DNA of 64,000 nt from Gordonia sihwensis NBRC 108236 (GCF_000333035.1 NZ_BANU01000001.1:245152-309151), one strand, 5' to 3'. Counted from the stretch's first letter, positions 53,562 to 62,828 are shown. Numbers and translations are program-made. The notes: a model not told the origin generated them from the sequence alone.

Positions 53562-54563
53562 ATGTCTTTCCGCACTGTCTACGGCTATTCCACCTCGGAG
53601 GCGGGGTGGCGCATGTGCAACCGCGACGAGTGCGGACTCGTCACGATCCCGGACCTGTACTACGTGGACACCGCACCCATCCGGAAGGGCGCGCCGCTGA
53701 CGATCCTGGGCGCCTGGCTGTACTGGTATGACCGCAACGTCGAGGAGATCGTGTCGCCGGTGTGGGGCTGGTCGGCGACCAACGACGTCGCGAACTCCAA
53801 TCACCTCTCCGGCACCGCGGTCGACGTCAACGCTCCGCGGTACCCGTGGGGGTCGCGGACCATGCCGGCGGCGAAGAAGGCCAAGGTCCGCGAAGGCCTC
53901 CGACTCTTTGAGGGCCTGGTGTTCTGGGGCGCGGACTGGGACCGCGCCGACGAGATGCACTACCAGATGGGCGTCGCCGAGGGTGATCAGCGAGCGGCGG
54001 CATTCGCGGCGAAACTGCGCGGCGGGTACCTCGGCATCTACAAGTCGGCGCCGCCGGCACCGAAGCCGGTGCCGAACATGATCGATGAGTGCGCTCGCCG
54101 CCATCCCGAGATCGGAGCTCGGCTGCACACCGGTGAGCGGATCTGCAAGGACGGCGTCGGCCGCTACGCCGAGTTCGCCGGGGGCCGCATCTACTGGCAC
54201 CCGCGCACCGGCGCACACGTGATCCCGGCCGGCCCGATCGGCGAGGCCTTCGACAAGCGCGGTTACGAGTGGAACCTCGGCTACCCGGAGTGGGAGGCGA
54301 ACCGCGCGCTCCGTGACGGCGGCCAGTGCCAGGCATTCGAGAAGGGCGTCCTGTACACGTACTCGGGCGGGCCGGTCGAGGGGGCACTGATCCACGGCAA
54401 GATCGGCGATCGCTGGGCCAGGGAAGGATGGGAGGGTGGCCGTCTCGGGTACCCGCTCGGCGACGAGCAGCCCACCGCTGACGGCGGCCGCCGGCAGGAG
54501 TTCGAGCACGGCGCGATGCTCTGGCATCCGTCCGAGGCCATCGAGATTCTGGCGGCACGCTGA
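53562..54563 (+). CDS. Endolysin: M15 (VanY-like) peptidase with LGFP cell-wall repeats
   Basis: 333 aa. The N-terminal peptidase has the zinc site SNHLSGTAVDVNAPR (His..Asp) and DEMHYQMG (His). From about residue 180 three LGFP-type repeats follow (GEAFDKRGYEWNLGYPEWEA, GDRWAREGWEGGRLGYPLGD, RRQEFEHGAMLWHPS); LGFP repeats bind the mycolic-acid cell envelope. It should cut stem peptides of host peptidoglycan. Holin follows with a 1-nt overlap. Confidence 0.9.
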   Translation: MSFRTVYGYSTSEAGWRMCNRDECGLVTIPDLYYVDTAPIRKGAPLTILGAWLYWYDRNVEEIVSPVWGWSATNDVANSNHLSGTAVDVNAPRYPWGSRTMPAAKKAKVREGLRLFEGLVFWGADWDRADEMHYQMGVAEGDQRAAAFAAKLRGGYLGIYKSAPPAPKPVPNMIDECARRHPEIGARLHTGERICKDGVGRYAEFAGGRIYWHPRTGAHVIPAGPIGEAFDKRGYEWNLGYPEWEANRALRDGGQCQAFEKGVLYTYSGGPVEGALIHGKIGDRWAREGWEGGRLGYPLGDEQPTADGGRRQEFEHGAMLWHPSEAIEILAAR

Positions 54564-54823
54564 TGTGGACCGCACGATTCTGGCGTGAGGCGCTCGAGCG
54601 CGCGGCCAAGACCGCGGTGCAGTCGCTCGCGGCGATCGCGGTGTCGGCATCGACGGCCGCGACGATGTCCGGCGGCGACTGGGTGCTCGCGCTCAAGACC
54701 GCGGGGTTCGCAGCGGTGTTCTCTGTGGCGACCTCGCTCGTGTCCTCGGGTGTCGGTGACCCGAATACTCCGGCCGCGCTGCCTGCTGCGCCCTCTGGCC
54801 GACACCGAAAGGCGGATGAGTGA
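54563..54823 (+). CDS. Holin
   Basis: 86 aa, two hydrophobic segments (AVQSLAAIAVSASTAATM and LKTAGFAAVFSVATSLVSSG), charged C-terminus GRHRKADE. Typical of the r1t-like holins next to actinophage lysins; forms the membrane lesions timing lysis. Confidence 0.82.
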   Translation: MWTARFWREALERAAKTAVQSLAAIAVSASTAATMSGGDWVLALKTAGFAAVFSVATSLVSSGVGDPNTPAALPAAPSGRHRKADE

Positions 54824-55209
54824 GCGGCGTTGCGGAGCAGATGATCCACGCCGACAGCGCTATGGACCTGTGGGCGTATTTCCTGGCCGGGCTACCGGCC
54901 ACCATCGCTGCGATCACCGCGGCGGTGGTCGCTGTGCGGTCCCGCAGCCACAACCGCGCGATCAGGAGCCAGGTCGAGAACGACCACGAGACGAACCTTC
55001 GGGACGACCTCGACAAGGTGACCGCGATCGTGCAGACGGTCGACGAGAGGACGCGGCGTATCGGTGATGAGCAGATCCGCGAGCAGAAGGCGCGCCGTGA
55101 AGCTGACAAGCGCACCAACGACCAGATCTCCGAGCTCGTCGAGGACGTACTGACGCGCCTGGACCGGCAGGACCGCATCGCAGACAAGTACCACCCGGGC
55201 GAGCCCTGA
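54820..55209 (+). CDS. DUF2746-like membrane/coiled-coil protein in the lysis cassette
   Basis: 129 aa: one membrane segment (YFLAGLPATIAAITAAVVAV), then a long charged coiled coil (LRDDLDKVTAIVQTVDERTR, KARREADKRTNDQISELVED). GTG overlaps the holin stop. Related small proteins beside mycobacteriophage lysins may act as second holin or spanin-like factor; not proven. Confidence 0.65.
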   Translation: MSGVAEQMIHADSAMDLWAYFLAGLPATIAAITAAVVAVRSRSHNRAIRSQVENDHETNLRDDLDKVTAIVQTVDERTRRIGDEQIREQKARREADKRTNDQISELVEDVLTRLDRQDRIADKYHPGEP

Positions 55210-55246
55210 CCTCGCCTCCACCTCCTGTGCAGAAGGACTACATTTC

Positions 55247-56299
55247 ATGGCATCTCTTGGCACCCATCTCGGCGACATCCTGCTCCGCTGCCGCGTTTTC
55301 GGGCTGGCGACCCCGCCCGGCGAGCCGCCGATGATGCAGGCTCAGCTCTCGATCACCGGCGAGGACGCAGACCTGGCGCTACCGGTGCTCAAGGGAGACC
55401 CGGGCGAACGGGGGACCCCGGCGGCACCGTTCAAGTGGCAGGGCCAGGTCGCCTCGGCCGGCGAGCTCCCGACACTGTCCGACACCCCAGCGGACAAGGG
55501 CAAGGCCTACGTCGTCAGCGACGGGACCGGCACCGGTGACATCGCGTACTGGTCCGGCACCACCTGGAACTACTTCGTCGATGCGTTCGGGCCGGGCCTG
55601 CCGGGACCGGTCCCGGACATCACCACCACCGGCGAACTCGTCGACGAGGCCGATCCGTTCGAGGTCGTGGTCTCCGGCCCCGCCAGCGCCCCGAACCTCC
55701 ACTTCAAGGTGCCGGCGCAGCCCGGACCGCCCGGGCCCGGCGGGGACTGGGGCCTGTACGACAAGACCTCGCCGCGACCGAACGGCGCGGTCCCGGTGTG
55801 GGACGCGACCGCCGGACTGTACAAGCCGGTCGGCCCGGGTGCGGCGGCGCCGGGCGTCAGCCAGTACACGCTGCCGGAGTCGGCGTGGTCGGCGTACTCG
55901 GGCAACGCGGCGACGCAGACCGTCGCGACGATGGCTCTCCCGGCACTGCCGTACGACTACCACATCGACGTCTCCGGGCACGCCCGCATCGGGCAGGGGC
56001 TCCTGTCCTCGACGCAGGTCGCACTGCTGGTGCGACTCAATGACCCGACCTCGGGTCAGATCGTCGGGAAGGGGCTGGGTGTCCATACCGGCGTATGCGA
56101 CATCGGGCCGCACTTCTCGTCGCAGGAATCGGGCAAGCAGTCCGCGGCCGCGGCGCCCGGCACCGCGACCGGCCGCGTCTCGGCCGGCACCGCGGCGACG
56201 CTGTACGTCGTCGGCGTACGGGAGTCGGGGTCCGGGACGTGGACACTCGGTCAGGCTGACGCGCAACTGCGCGTCCTCACGATCCCGGATCTCGGATGA
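55247..56299 (+). CDS. Minor tail protein with short collagen-like segment
   Basis: 350 aa. KGDPGERGTPAAP and QPGPPGPGGDWG are short collagen-like stretches separating small beta domains; the C-terminal part is a beta domain (TLYVVGVRESGSGTWTLG). Likely a tail fibre component. Confidence 0.65.
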   Translation: MASLGTHLGDILLRCRVFGLATPPGEPPMMQAQLSITGEDADLALPVLKGDPGERGTPAAPFKWQGQVASAGELPTLSDTPADKGKAYVVSDGTGTGDIAYWSGTTWNYFVDAFGPGLPGPVPDITTTGELVDEADPFEVVVSGPASAPNLHFKVPAQPGPPGPGGDWGLYDKTSPRPNGAVPVWDATAGLYKPVGPGAAAPGVSQYTLPESAWSAYSGNAATQTVATMALPALPYDYHIDVSGHARIGQGLLSSTQVALLVRLNDPTSGQIVGKGLGVHTGVCDIGPHFSSQESGKQSAAAAPGTATGRVSAGTAATLYVVGVRESGSGTWTLGQADAQLRVLTIPDLG

Positions 56300-58770
56300 G
56301 CGTCTACAGCGACTGGTACGACGACGTCCCCGTCGACCCGTCCGGCCTCGACGGCGAACTATTCGACCCGCCGGTCTCGCCACTGGACCGATCCCGGATC
56401 CCGTCGCGCACCGGCGGACTGCCGATCGATCCCGACCTCGCCGCGATCCTCGCAGGGGAGGGCGGACTGGCGACCAAGCCCGACGTTGTGCAACTCCTCG
56501 ATGAGGTGCGCGAGTTCGCCGTCGCGGTCATCAAGACCTTCGGCGGAGATACCGGGGCGCTCGCCGCGTGGATCGACGAGCACGCGCCGGGGTTGTCGTG
56601 GCTGCCGGACCTGACTGACTGGGTTTTCAAGCTCATCACGAACCCGGGCCGGGCGCTCTCCGAGCTGCTCTCGGGCGTCATCCCGATCGGACTGCTCGCG
56701 CCGACGACGCCGAACTTGCTCCCGAACCCCGACTTCGATGGCGCGGTGTCGATGGTCGAGGGCGACGGCTGGGCCTACGACCCGGACGTCGGCCGGACGT
56801 CGCCGGGCTCGGCGCGCTACGACTGCACCGGTGTCGCCGGGATGCAGCTGGCGACGCCGGTGCAGGTCGCCGAGGGCCAGAAGGTCGCGGCCGAGGCGTG
56901 GGTCCGCTGGGCTGGCGTGACCGCCGCCGGCGGTACCGGGATCCGGTTGATGTACCGGTGGTACTCGGGCGAGACGCTGGTCTCGACGACGCAGATCGCG
57001 GCGGTCACCGATCCCGCCGCGGCGGGCGGATGGTCGAAGCTCTCGGCCGCGGCGATTCCTGCGCCAGCCGGTGTCGATTCGGTGTGTCTGACACTCGTGG
57101 TCGACGCCGGGCTGACCGCCGGTCAGGTCTGGTTCGACGACACGTCGCTGACCAAGCCCACCGCGTCGTTGCCTCAGCAGTGGATTGCTGGTCTGGCAGA
57201 TGACCTCGGGCAGTTCTGGACGATGGTCGAGCAATTCGCCTCGATCGTCGCTGGTGGCGCGGTCACCGCGATCAACGGCATCGTGCAGGATTTCAAGGAC
57301 GGGTGGACGTCGACGAGCAACTGGATCCAGGACATCATCAATGCGATCCTGCGCGCGATCCGCCGCGTCCCAGTAGTCGGAGGCACCATCGCGGACATCA
57401 TCGCCGAGGTCGGCGGTCTCAACGACCGCACTGACCAGGCGAACCAGTCCGTCGCGTCGGTCAGCTCCCAGGTCTCGTTCGTGGCCGATGTGATCGCGGT
57501 GCGGTCGGGCGTCGGCGTGTGGGAGTCCGGTCCCGACCCGACCGGCATCGTGTCATTCCCGTACTCGATGCTGATGCTGCACAGCCACACCACCTCGGTC
57601 ACAGGGAGCACCGGGACCAGGGACGGGGCGTCCAGCTCCACCGGCTTCACCAGTGCAGGCGGCGAGAACCACAGTCACTCCGTCTACTCGACGTCGCACT
57701 CGCACGACGCGGGCAGCCTCAAAGTGTCTGTCGGGATGGGTGTGCCGACGATCAACGCGACGGCGTCGTGGGCGCCGTGGGCGTCGGTCCGGTTCCCGTC
57801 CTCGGCGGACCGGCAGGTGTTCACCTTCCTGGCGTCGAAGTCAGGGTCGGTCACCTCGTTCTTCGTCGATGTGTACCGCCTCAACGCCAACGGCTCGTCG
57901 TCCTACGTCGCCTCATCGACGGACCAGTCGGGCAATGTCGGCGGCGCTCTGGCGTGGCAGCAGGTCATTCTCCCGGCGATCCCCGTCGAGATCGGTGACG
58001 TGCTCGAGGTGCAGTTCCGCGTGGCCGGGTCGGGCACGGTGCAGATCGCGGGTATCAATCTGCCGTACCCGACACCGATCTCCGGCTTCCGGCCGTACGC
58101 CCCGGGGTCCGGGCGCGATCCGTCCGGCAGCGCCACGCCAGCCGAGATCGCGATCGGTGTGCGGGACTCGATGTACCAGGGGCCGGTACCGTTTGTCTCG
58201 GTCGGCATCGACCTCGGTCAGACGGCGATCCCGCGCTACTTCTACGACGATTTCAACAGAGGATCTCTGGGGCCGCGCTGGTCGACGTCGGGGAACATCG
58301 GCGTCTCGGGCAACCGGGTACAGCATCGCGGCGGCGTGCTCGAGTCGGGGACCGCGACCGCGACGTACAGTCAGCAGCTCCTCACCGACAACGCGCGAGT
58401 CGAGTTCGATGTGTCCGCTGGGTCGGGCATTGCCGGAGTCGGCGCCTGCTGCAGTTCGACCCTCGGGTCGGGACTGTGGTTCGTCGTCGACTCGGGATCG
58501 TGCTCGATCCAGACGGGCTCGGCGGGCAGCCGGACACAGCGGGCGTCGGGCGCGGGCGGGGACGGCCGGTACGTCGGCACCTGGACAGCCTCCGACACGA
58601 CCGCGCGCCTGTACCGGAATGGAGAGCTGGTGGCATCGTGGGTCGACAGCGCGAGCGTGGTGCCGCACGGCGACGGCCGTAGGTGGTGTGCACTGATCGT
58701 GTCCAAGCCGGCGCTGCTCGACTCGGGCAGGATCGACAACTGGGTAGCAGCTGATGTGGTCCCCCAGTAG
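56296..58770 (+). CDS. Large minor tail protein with carbohydrate-binding-like domains
   Basis: 824 aa. After a linker region, NLLPNPDFDGAVSMVEGDGW begins a CBM-like beta sandwich (about 145-290); a helical stretch follows (FWTMVEQFASIVAGGAVTAI); the C-terminal ~200 residues resemble a concanavalin/LamG-like domain (YFYDDFNRGSLGPRWSTSGN). Likely receptor-binding on the cell envelope. Confidence 0.7.
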   Translation: MSVYSDWYDDVPVDPSGLDGELFDPPVSPLDRSRIPSRTGGLPIDPDLAAILAGEGGLATKPDVVQLLDEVREFAVAVIKTFGGDTGALAAWIDEHAPGLSWLPDLTDWVFKLITNPGRALSELLSGVIPIGLLAPTTPNLLPNPDFDGAVSMVEGDGWAYDPDVGRTSPGSARYDCTGVAGMQLATPVQVAEGQKVAAEAWVRWAGVTAAGGTGIRLMYRWYSGETLVSTTQIAAVTDPAAAGGWSKLSAAAIPAPAGVDSVCLTLVVDAGLTAGQVWFDDTSLTKPTASLPQQWIAGLADDLGQFWTMVEQFASIVAGGAVTAINGIVQDFKDGWTSTSNWIQDIINAILRAIRRVPVVGGTIADIIAEVGGLNDRTDQANQSVASVSSQVSFVADVIAVRSGVGVWESGPDPTGIVSFPYSMLMLHSHTTSVTGSTGTRDGASSSTGFTSAGGENHSHSVYSTSHSHDAGSLKVSVGMGVPTINATASWAPWASVRFPSSADRQVFTFLASKSGSVTSFFVDVYRLNANGSSSYVASSTDQSGNVGGALAWQQVILPAIPVEIGDVLEVQFRVAGSGTVQIAGINLPYPTPISGFRPYAPGSGRDPSGSATPAEIAIGVRDSMYQGPVPFVSVGIDLGQTAIPRYFYDDFNRGSLGPRWSTSGNIGVSGNRVQHRGGVLESGTATATYSQQLLTDNARVEFDVSAGSGIAGVGACCSSTLGSGLWFVVDSGSCSIQTGSAGSRTQRASGAGGDGRYVGTWTASDTTARLYRNGELVASWVDSASVVPHGDGRRWCALIVSKPALLDSGRIDNWVAADVVPQ

Positions 58771-59785
58771 ACCCGAGGTCGAGCCGCAGCAGGGCTGGGT
58801 CGGCACGGACGGCCCACAGGTAGCAGATCCGGTGCAGGGCTGGATGCGTGCTCGACTCGCCGCTGCACTGGCCTCGGAGTTTTCCAGTCGCGATGCGGCA
58901 GCGCTGCGGGCGCATCTGACGGGCACTGACGAGATCCGCGCCCTCGACGCCGCTGCACTGCGCGCTCACCTGACCGGCAGCGGCTCGGCCTCGATGGTCG
59001 ACAGCGCCGCGCTCGTGGCGCACCTGACCGGCACGGGCCGCTCGCACGGTGTCGATCGCGCGGAGGCAATGATCCGCTGGCACCTCACGGGCACCGGCCA
59101 CGCTCACAGCCGGGACAGTGCTGCTCTGCTCGCGCACCTGTCCGGGTCGCCGACAGTCGGCCATTCATCGGACGGTGCGATGGGGCGGTTCTCGGTGCAC
59201 GCGCCGGAGATCACCGTCTACGACCAGCCCGGCGTCTTCTCCTACCCGGTACCCGGATGGTGTACGCACCTGGATTTCGTCGTGATCGGCGGCGGCGCGT
59301 CGGGACAGTCCGGGTCGGGCGTCCTCGGCGGCGCCGGCAAGGGCGGCATCCCTGGCACCTGGGCTGGGAAAACGATCGTGCGGCTGAACGAATGGGTATC
59401 CACGAGCCGAATCCCGTTCGATGCATCGGCGCTCTCGGTCACGGTCGGAGCAGGAGGGGCGCAGGCGCCGAACTCGGACTACGGCGGGCCGAATCCCGGC
59501 GGCGTCAGCTCTGTGAGCTACAGTATCGGCCCGAACGTCGTGGTCTTTGCGCAAGGCGTTGGTGGGTCGGGGACCGGCGACTACCAGAATGGGCGCCCGG
59601 TCCCGGATTTCACCTACGCGGGCACCACGTATACCGGTGGCGCATCCGGCACCGGAAACGGCGGTGCCGCGAGCGCGCCCGGCGGCGCCGGTGCCGGCGG
59701 TAACGGCGGCGTATTCGGCAACCGGACCCGCGGCGGCGCCGGCGGCGCGGGCCGAGTCTGGATCATCGCCAGGCAGGTGTACTGA
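58754..59785 (+). CDS. Fibre-like protein with 18-residue tandem repeats and Gly-rich domain
   Basis: 343 aa. Residues 47-130 are five repeats of the type DAAALRAHLTGTG followed by about five variable residues. The C-terminal half is a Gly-rich domain (FVVIGGGASGQSGSGVLGGA) as in tail-fibre glycine-rich proteins. It overlaps the previous gene by 17 nt. Confidence 0.65.
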   Translation: MWSPSRPEVEPQQGWVGTDGPQVADPVQGWMRARLAAALASEFSSRDAAALRAHLTGTDEIRALDAAALRAHLTGSGSASMVDSAALVAHLTGTGRSHGVDRAEAMIRWHLTGTGHAHSRDSAALLAHLSGSPTVGHSSDGAMGRFSVHAPEITVYDQPGVFSYPVPGWCTHLDFVVIGGGASGQSGSGVLGGAGKGGIPGTWAGKTIVRLNEWVSTSRIPFDASALSVTVGAGGAQAPNSDYGGPNPGGVSSVSYSIGPNVVVFAQGVGGSGTGDYQNGRPVPDFTYAGTTYTGGASGTGNGGAASAPGGAGAGGNGGVFGNRTRGGAGGAGRVWIIARQVY

Positions 59786-60054
59786 TGCAGATCACCTTGC
59801 CCGCCAGAGTCCCGGATCGGCTGATCGTCCCGCTCGGCTCCCAGATCACCGCGACCACCGACACCGATACCGGGCTGCTCATCACCCTCGACCACATCGA
59901 CTACGACTACGCCCCGTTCGCAGACCCGGCGGCGCCTGCGTTCGAGTTCCTCGCCGACGTCATCCGCATCGCCGCCGACCGCACCATCACCATCGACCGA
60001 TCCGTGACCTGCATCAGCAGCTCCGGACGGATCTCACGAGAGAAGGACTACTGA
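59785..60054 (+). CDS. Small tail-region protein
   Basis: 89 aa, beta-rich (QITLPARVPDRLIVPLGSQI). Overlaps the previous stop by one base. Function unknown. Confidence 0.55.
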   Translation: MQITLPARVPDRLIVPLGSQITATTDTDTGLLITLDHIDYDYAPFADPAAPAFEFLADVIRIAADRTITIDRSVTCISSSGRISREKDY

Positions 60055-60055
60055 C

Positions 60056-60403
60056 ATGGCGAAAACCGCCGCGCACCGCAAGCAGATCGCCGACCTCATC
60101 GCGAGCCTCGGCGCGAAGGTCACCTTTCACGAGTCCGACCCCGGCACCACCGGTGCCGGCCTCATCGCGACCACCCCGGCGTCCGGTACGACGACGTGGG
60201 CCGCAGCCACCGACACCGGCACCGAATCGCAGGTGCAGGGCTCCGCGGTCCCGCTGCTGGTGCCAGCGGGTAAGACCGTCTCCCACTACGGGATATGGAA
60301 CGGCAGTACGTTCCTGCGCGGTGAGCAGCTCGACTCGTCGATCATCGTCAACGGCACTGGACCGGTATCGGTCGACGTCACCCCGAAGTTCACGTTCGAC
60401 TGA
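60056..60403 (+). CDS. Tail-region protein
   Basis: 115 aa beginning AKTAAHRKQIADLIASLGAK, then SHYGIWNGSTFLRGEQLDSS, a pattern seen in small fibre-associated proteins of actinophages. AGAAGGA precedes the ATG. Last structural-type gene. Confidence 0.6.
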   Translation: MAKTAAHRKQIADLIASLGAKVTFHESDPGTTGAGLIATTPASGTTTWAAATDTGTESQVQGSAVPLLVPAGKTVSHYGIWNGSTFLRGEQLDSSIIVNGTGPVSVDVTPKFTFD

Positions 60404-60421
60404 ATCTGAAGCGACGGCGGC

Positions 60422-61339
60422 GTGGCACCAGCTGTCACTCTGTGCTCATCTGCCACAAGCTGGAGTGCTTTGCGGGTTTTTCGCGATCCGCTTGTACGGT
60501 CGTCATCATCAGTTCTCCCACAAGGTGAAGAGGTTTCGAGCGCGGTGCTGCGTCAAGCGATCTACGAGAAGTGTGCGGGCATAAGTGGAGGCACGATCTC
60601 TGCCCTGACAACAGTCGGTTCCGCATCGCTGGCGTTGGCGGCGTTCGCTGATGGCGGCTGGTGCCGGAGGCTGCTGCTTGTGGCCGGCGTCGTACTGTCG
60701 ATCGTCGCCATCGTGCTCGGGTACTGCCGCTCAAAAGGCATAGGGCAGAAGCTCGAGACAATCAACCAGGTGCGCACCGAGGCGGCCGCGGAGCGGGACG
60801 CACTGCTCGCGACGGCACGCAAGGAGCGCGCGCATCTGCTCGACAAGGACCTGAAGCCGCTCCTTGAGCTTCTCGGAGAGGCACTGTCGACCGCGGACGC
60901 GGACGAGCGCCGAAGTCTCGCGCAGAAGGTTCGTCAAGGAGTTGTGGTTGCCGCGGCGACGGTGGTGGCACCTGATGCGCCAGCAGTGCGCGCGAACCTA
61001 TTCCGACGGGCTTCGGCCCGACTCATGACGTTGGACCCAGGGTGCTTCTATGGTCGAGGCGACAAGTCCCGACGGAAGTTCAGACCGGGCGACGAGACCT
61101 GGGACGCGATGATGAGCCTCGACTACCGGCTGGTAACAGAGGTCGAGGAACCGAATCGCCGGTATGGCTCCTATATCACGGTGCCGATCGCATCGGCCGA
61201 TACACAAGAAGGCATCCACGGTGTGCTGACGGTAGATGCGCCGGGATCGGAGGACCTGAGCGTCGACGATCTGCCGTTTCTTGAGCTGCTTGCGAACATT
61301 GCGGCGGTCTCATACAGAGTCGAAGCCCTGAAGGGGTGA
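60422..61339 (+). CDS. Membrane-anchored GAF-domain protein (moron)
   Basis: 305 aa from GTG 60422; the first 40 residues look unstructured, and GTG 60545 is an alternative giving a 264-aa protein. Two membrane segments (TISALTTVGSASLALAAFAD; LLLVAGVVLSIVAIVLGYC) are followed by a coiled coil (RTEAAAERDALLATARKERA) and a C-terminal GAF-like domain (YGSYITVPIASADTQEGIHG, VLTVDAPGSEDLSVDDLPFL). Such proteins sense small ligands. No structural role is evident; as a late-end cargo gene it may act in the lysogen or in defence. Confidence 0.65.
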   Translation: MAPAVTLCSSATSWSALRVFRDPLVRSSSSVLPQGEEVSSAVLRQAIYEKCAGISGGTISALTTVGSASLALAAFADGGWCRRLLLVAGVVLSIVAIVLGYCRSKGIGQKLETINQVRTEAAAERDALLATARKERAHLLDKDLKPLLELLGEALSTADADERRSLAQKVRQGVVVAAATVVAPDAPAVRANLFRRASARLMTLDPGCFYGRGDKSRRKFRPGDETWDAMMSLDYRLVTEVEEPNRRYGSYITVPIASADTQEGIHGVLTVDAPGSEDLSVDDLPFLELLANIAAVSYRVEALKG

Positions 61340-61461
61340 GGCTTGCCGATTTGGCCGAAACGGCCTAGCTGTCCGAAACTGTGTCGGACCGTCAGTTCGT
61401 AACCTTGACGCAATGTTGGGTGGTTACGATGGCGTCTACACCGACTAGCAAAGGGGCCGCG

Positions 61462-61614
61462 ATGACCCAAGAGAAGGAGACGCGAGGCAGCATCCGCAAG
61501 CCGGAAGCAGTCGAAGCGCTGAAGACTGGACATGTCGGCGACTACACGACTTCTCGCGAGCAGCGACGCCTCAAGTTCGGTTTTACCAGCTCACGAAAGA
61601 AGTCAGACTCCTAG
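61462..61614 (+). CDS. Small basic protein
   Basis: 50 aa from ATG 61462 (AAAGGGG upstream; in-frame ATG 61429 is an alternative). MTQEKETRGSIRKPEAVEAL, C-terminus rich in Lys/Ser. No family recognised; located just before integrase, so an accessory or excision role is conceivable. The stretch 61340-61461 shows no other gene. Confidence 0.45.
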   Translation: MTQEKETRGSIRKPEAVEALKTGHVGDYTTSREQRRLKFGFTSSRKKSDS

Positions 61615-61616
61615 TC

Positions 61617-61703
61617 GCGTGACTGCCGCCCTCGACAGGAGCGCCCCGCCTCAGCAGAGGCGGGGCGCTTTTGCTTCGCCATGTCGATGGGCGGCAGTCA
61701 CGC
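61617..61703. terminator. Nested inverted repeats: bidirectional terminator between moron genes and int
   Basis: Inner hairpin: 13-bp stem 61640-61652/61657-61669 with AGCA loop and TTTTG. Outer arms: GCGTGACTGCCGCC (61617-61630) and its complement (61690-61703), the latter overlapping the int stop. Serves convergent transcripts. Confidence 0.75.
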
Positions 61704-62624
61704 GGCAGGGGGGATGGAGACGAGCTCGGGACGCTGCTCGTGTCGCGACCGCACGCCGCGCAGTACGTCGAGGGAGTCGATCGCGTCACGGCGGCGGGTG
61801 GTGGGGACGGCTGTATATATCTGGGTCGAGGCGATGCTCTTGTGTCGCATCAGCTCTTGCACGACGCGCAGGTCCGCACCATCATCGAGCAGTGTCGTGG
61901 CGTACCAGTGGCGCAGCTGGTGGGCAGACCCGCGGACGCCGGCCCGCTTCATCGTCCGGCCGACGACGTCGGAGACACTCTTGGAGTGCACCGGCATCGA
62001 GGGGTAGCCGCGCCGAGGGAACCAGTACCCGGTCTCGGGCATCTCGCTGACGAGCTCGACCAGGATTGGATGGAGCGGGATCGACTTCGTCTTGCGGCCC
62101 TTTCCTCTCACCCAAAGCAGACGGGCGCGCAGGTCGAAATCTTCGCCGCGGACCTTCGCGATCTCGTGCACGCGCAGTCCTGCCAGGAGCGCCAGCAGGA
62201 TCATTGTTCGAGTCTTGGTCTGCATACGGGCCTGCAGGAGATCGATCACGGCCTGGTCGGAGATCGGCCGAGGCTCTCGCTCGGGGATGACCGGCTGTCC
62301 GAGCTTCACCATCGGGTTGTCTGCACGGCGGTCGCTGACCTGCAGGTACTTGAACCACGCGCGGAGGTACGTGATGTACGTGGCGTTGGTGCTGTCCGAC
62401 CAGTCGTGTTCGTGGGAGGCGAGCCACTCCATGATCGCGATGGCGTCGATGGTGGTGGGCTGGATGCCGGTTTCGGCGTGGAGCAGGCGGATGACTCTGG
62501 TTCGTTCCACGATGGTGACGCGCGAGAGGCGGCGCGCGGTCTGCCAGAGCTCGAAATCGGCGAGTCCGATCGTGTGAGCCGTTGCATCAATTTTCACATG
62601 AGCACCATTCATCACATGGGGCAC
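61698..62624 (-). CDS. int: Tyrosine integrase
   Basis: 308 aa, GTG start. N-terminal SAM-like core-binding domain (TIDAIAIMEWLASHEHDWSD, YITYLRAWFKYL), catalytic domain with Arg (LLAGLRVHEIAKVRG), His/Arg (SAHQLRHWYAT) and nucleophile Tyr270 (STQIYTAVP). It catalyses recombination between phage attP and tRNA-Lys. The protein ends PELVSIPPAA; a terminal Ala-Ala can be a ClpXP signal. In the circular phage it lies downstream of the repressor on the same strand. Confidence 0.93.
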   Translation of the reverse strand: MPHVMNGAHVKIDATAHTIGLADFELWQTARRLSRVTIVERTRVIRLLHAETGIQPTTIDAIAIMEWLASHEHDWSDSTNATYITYLRAWFKYLQVSDRRADNPMVKLGQPVIPEREPRPISDQAVIDLLQARMQTKTRTMILLALLAGLRVHEIAKVRGEDFDLRARLLWVRGKGRKTKSIPLHPILVELVSEMPETGYWFPRRGYPSMPVHSKSVSDVVGRTMKRAGVRGSAHQLRHWYATTLLDDGADLRVVQELMRHKSIASTQIYTAVPTTRRRDAIDSLDVLRGVRSRHEQRPELVSIPPAA

Positions 62625-62677
62625 AAAAACGAAATCGGCACCCAGAAACGGGGCCGCAGTCCCTGATCGGGCTGAGG

Positions 62678-62689
62678 CCTTATATAAGG
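62678..62689. promoter_or_regulatory. Palindrome and possible int promoter -10 region
   Basis: CCTTATATAAGG is a perfect 12-bp palindrome, the most AT-rich spot in the area, about 55 nt upstream of the int start. On the minus strand TATAAG could serve as -10. The rest of 62625-62772 holds nothing else recognisable. Confidence 0.35.
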
Positions 62690-62772
62690 GGAGGATCAGA
62701 CCATCGACTCTTGCGTCGTCGGCCGGCTGCCGATGCTGCGGATGATCTGCGTAGTCGGTGGCCCTGGTCGGC

Positions 62773-62828
62773 CTACGCCGCGTCCAGTTCCATTTCTACG
62801 GACGGAGAAGGCTCAATTGACGGACTAG
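62773..62828 (-). other. Hidden 3' end of the virion-form repressor gene
   Basis: Read on the minus strand in frame with the core, 62829-62773 encodes T-S-P-S-I-E-P-S-P-S-V-E-M-E-L-D-A-A then TAG. In the circular phage this would be fused to the repressor frame at the core. In the prophage it is orphaned by recombination. Confidence 0.75.
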
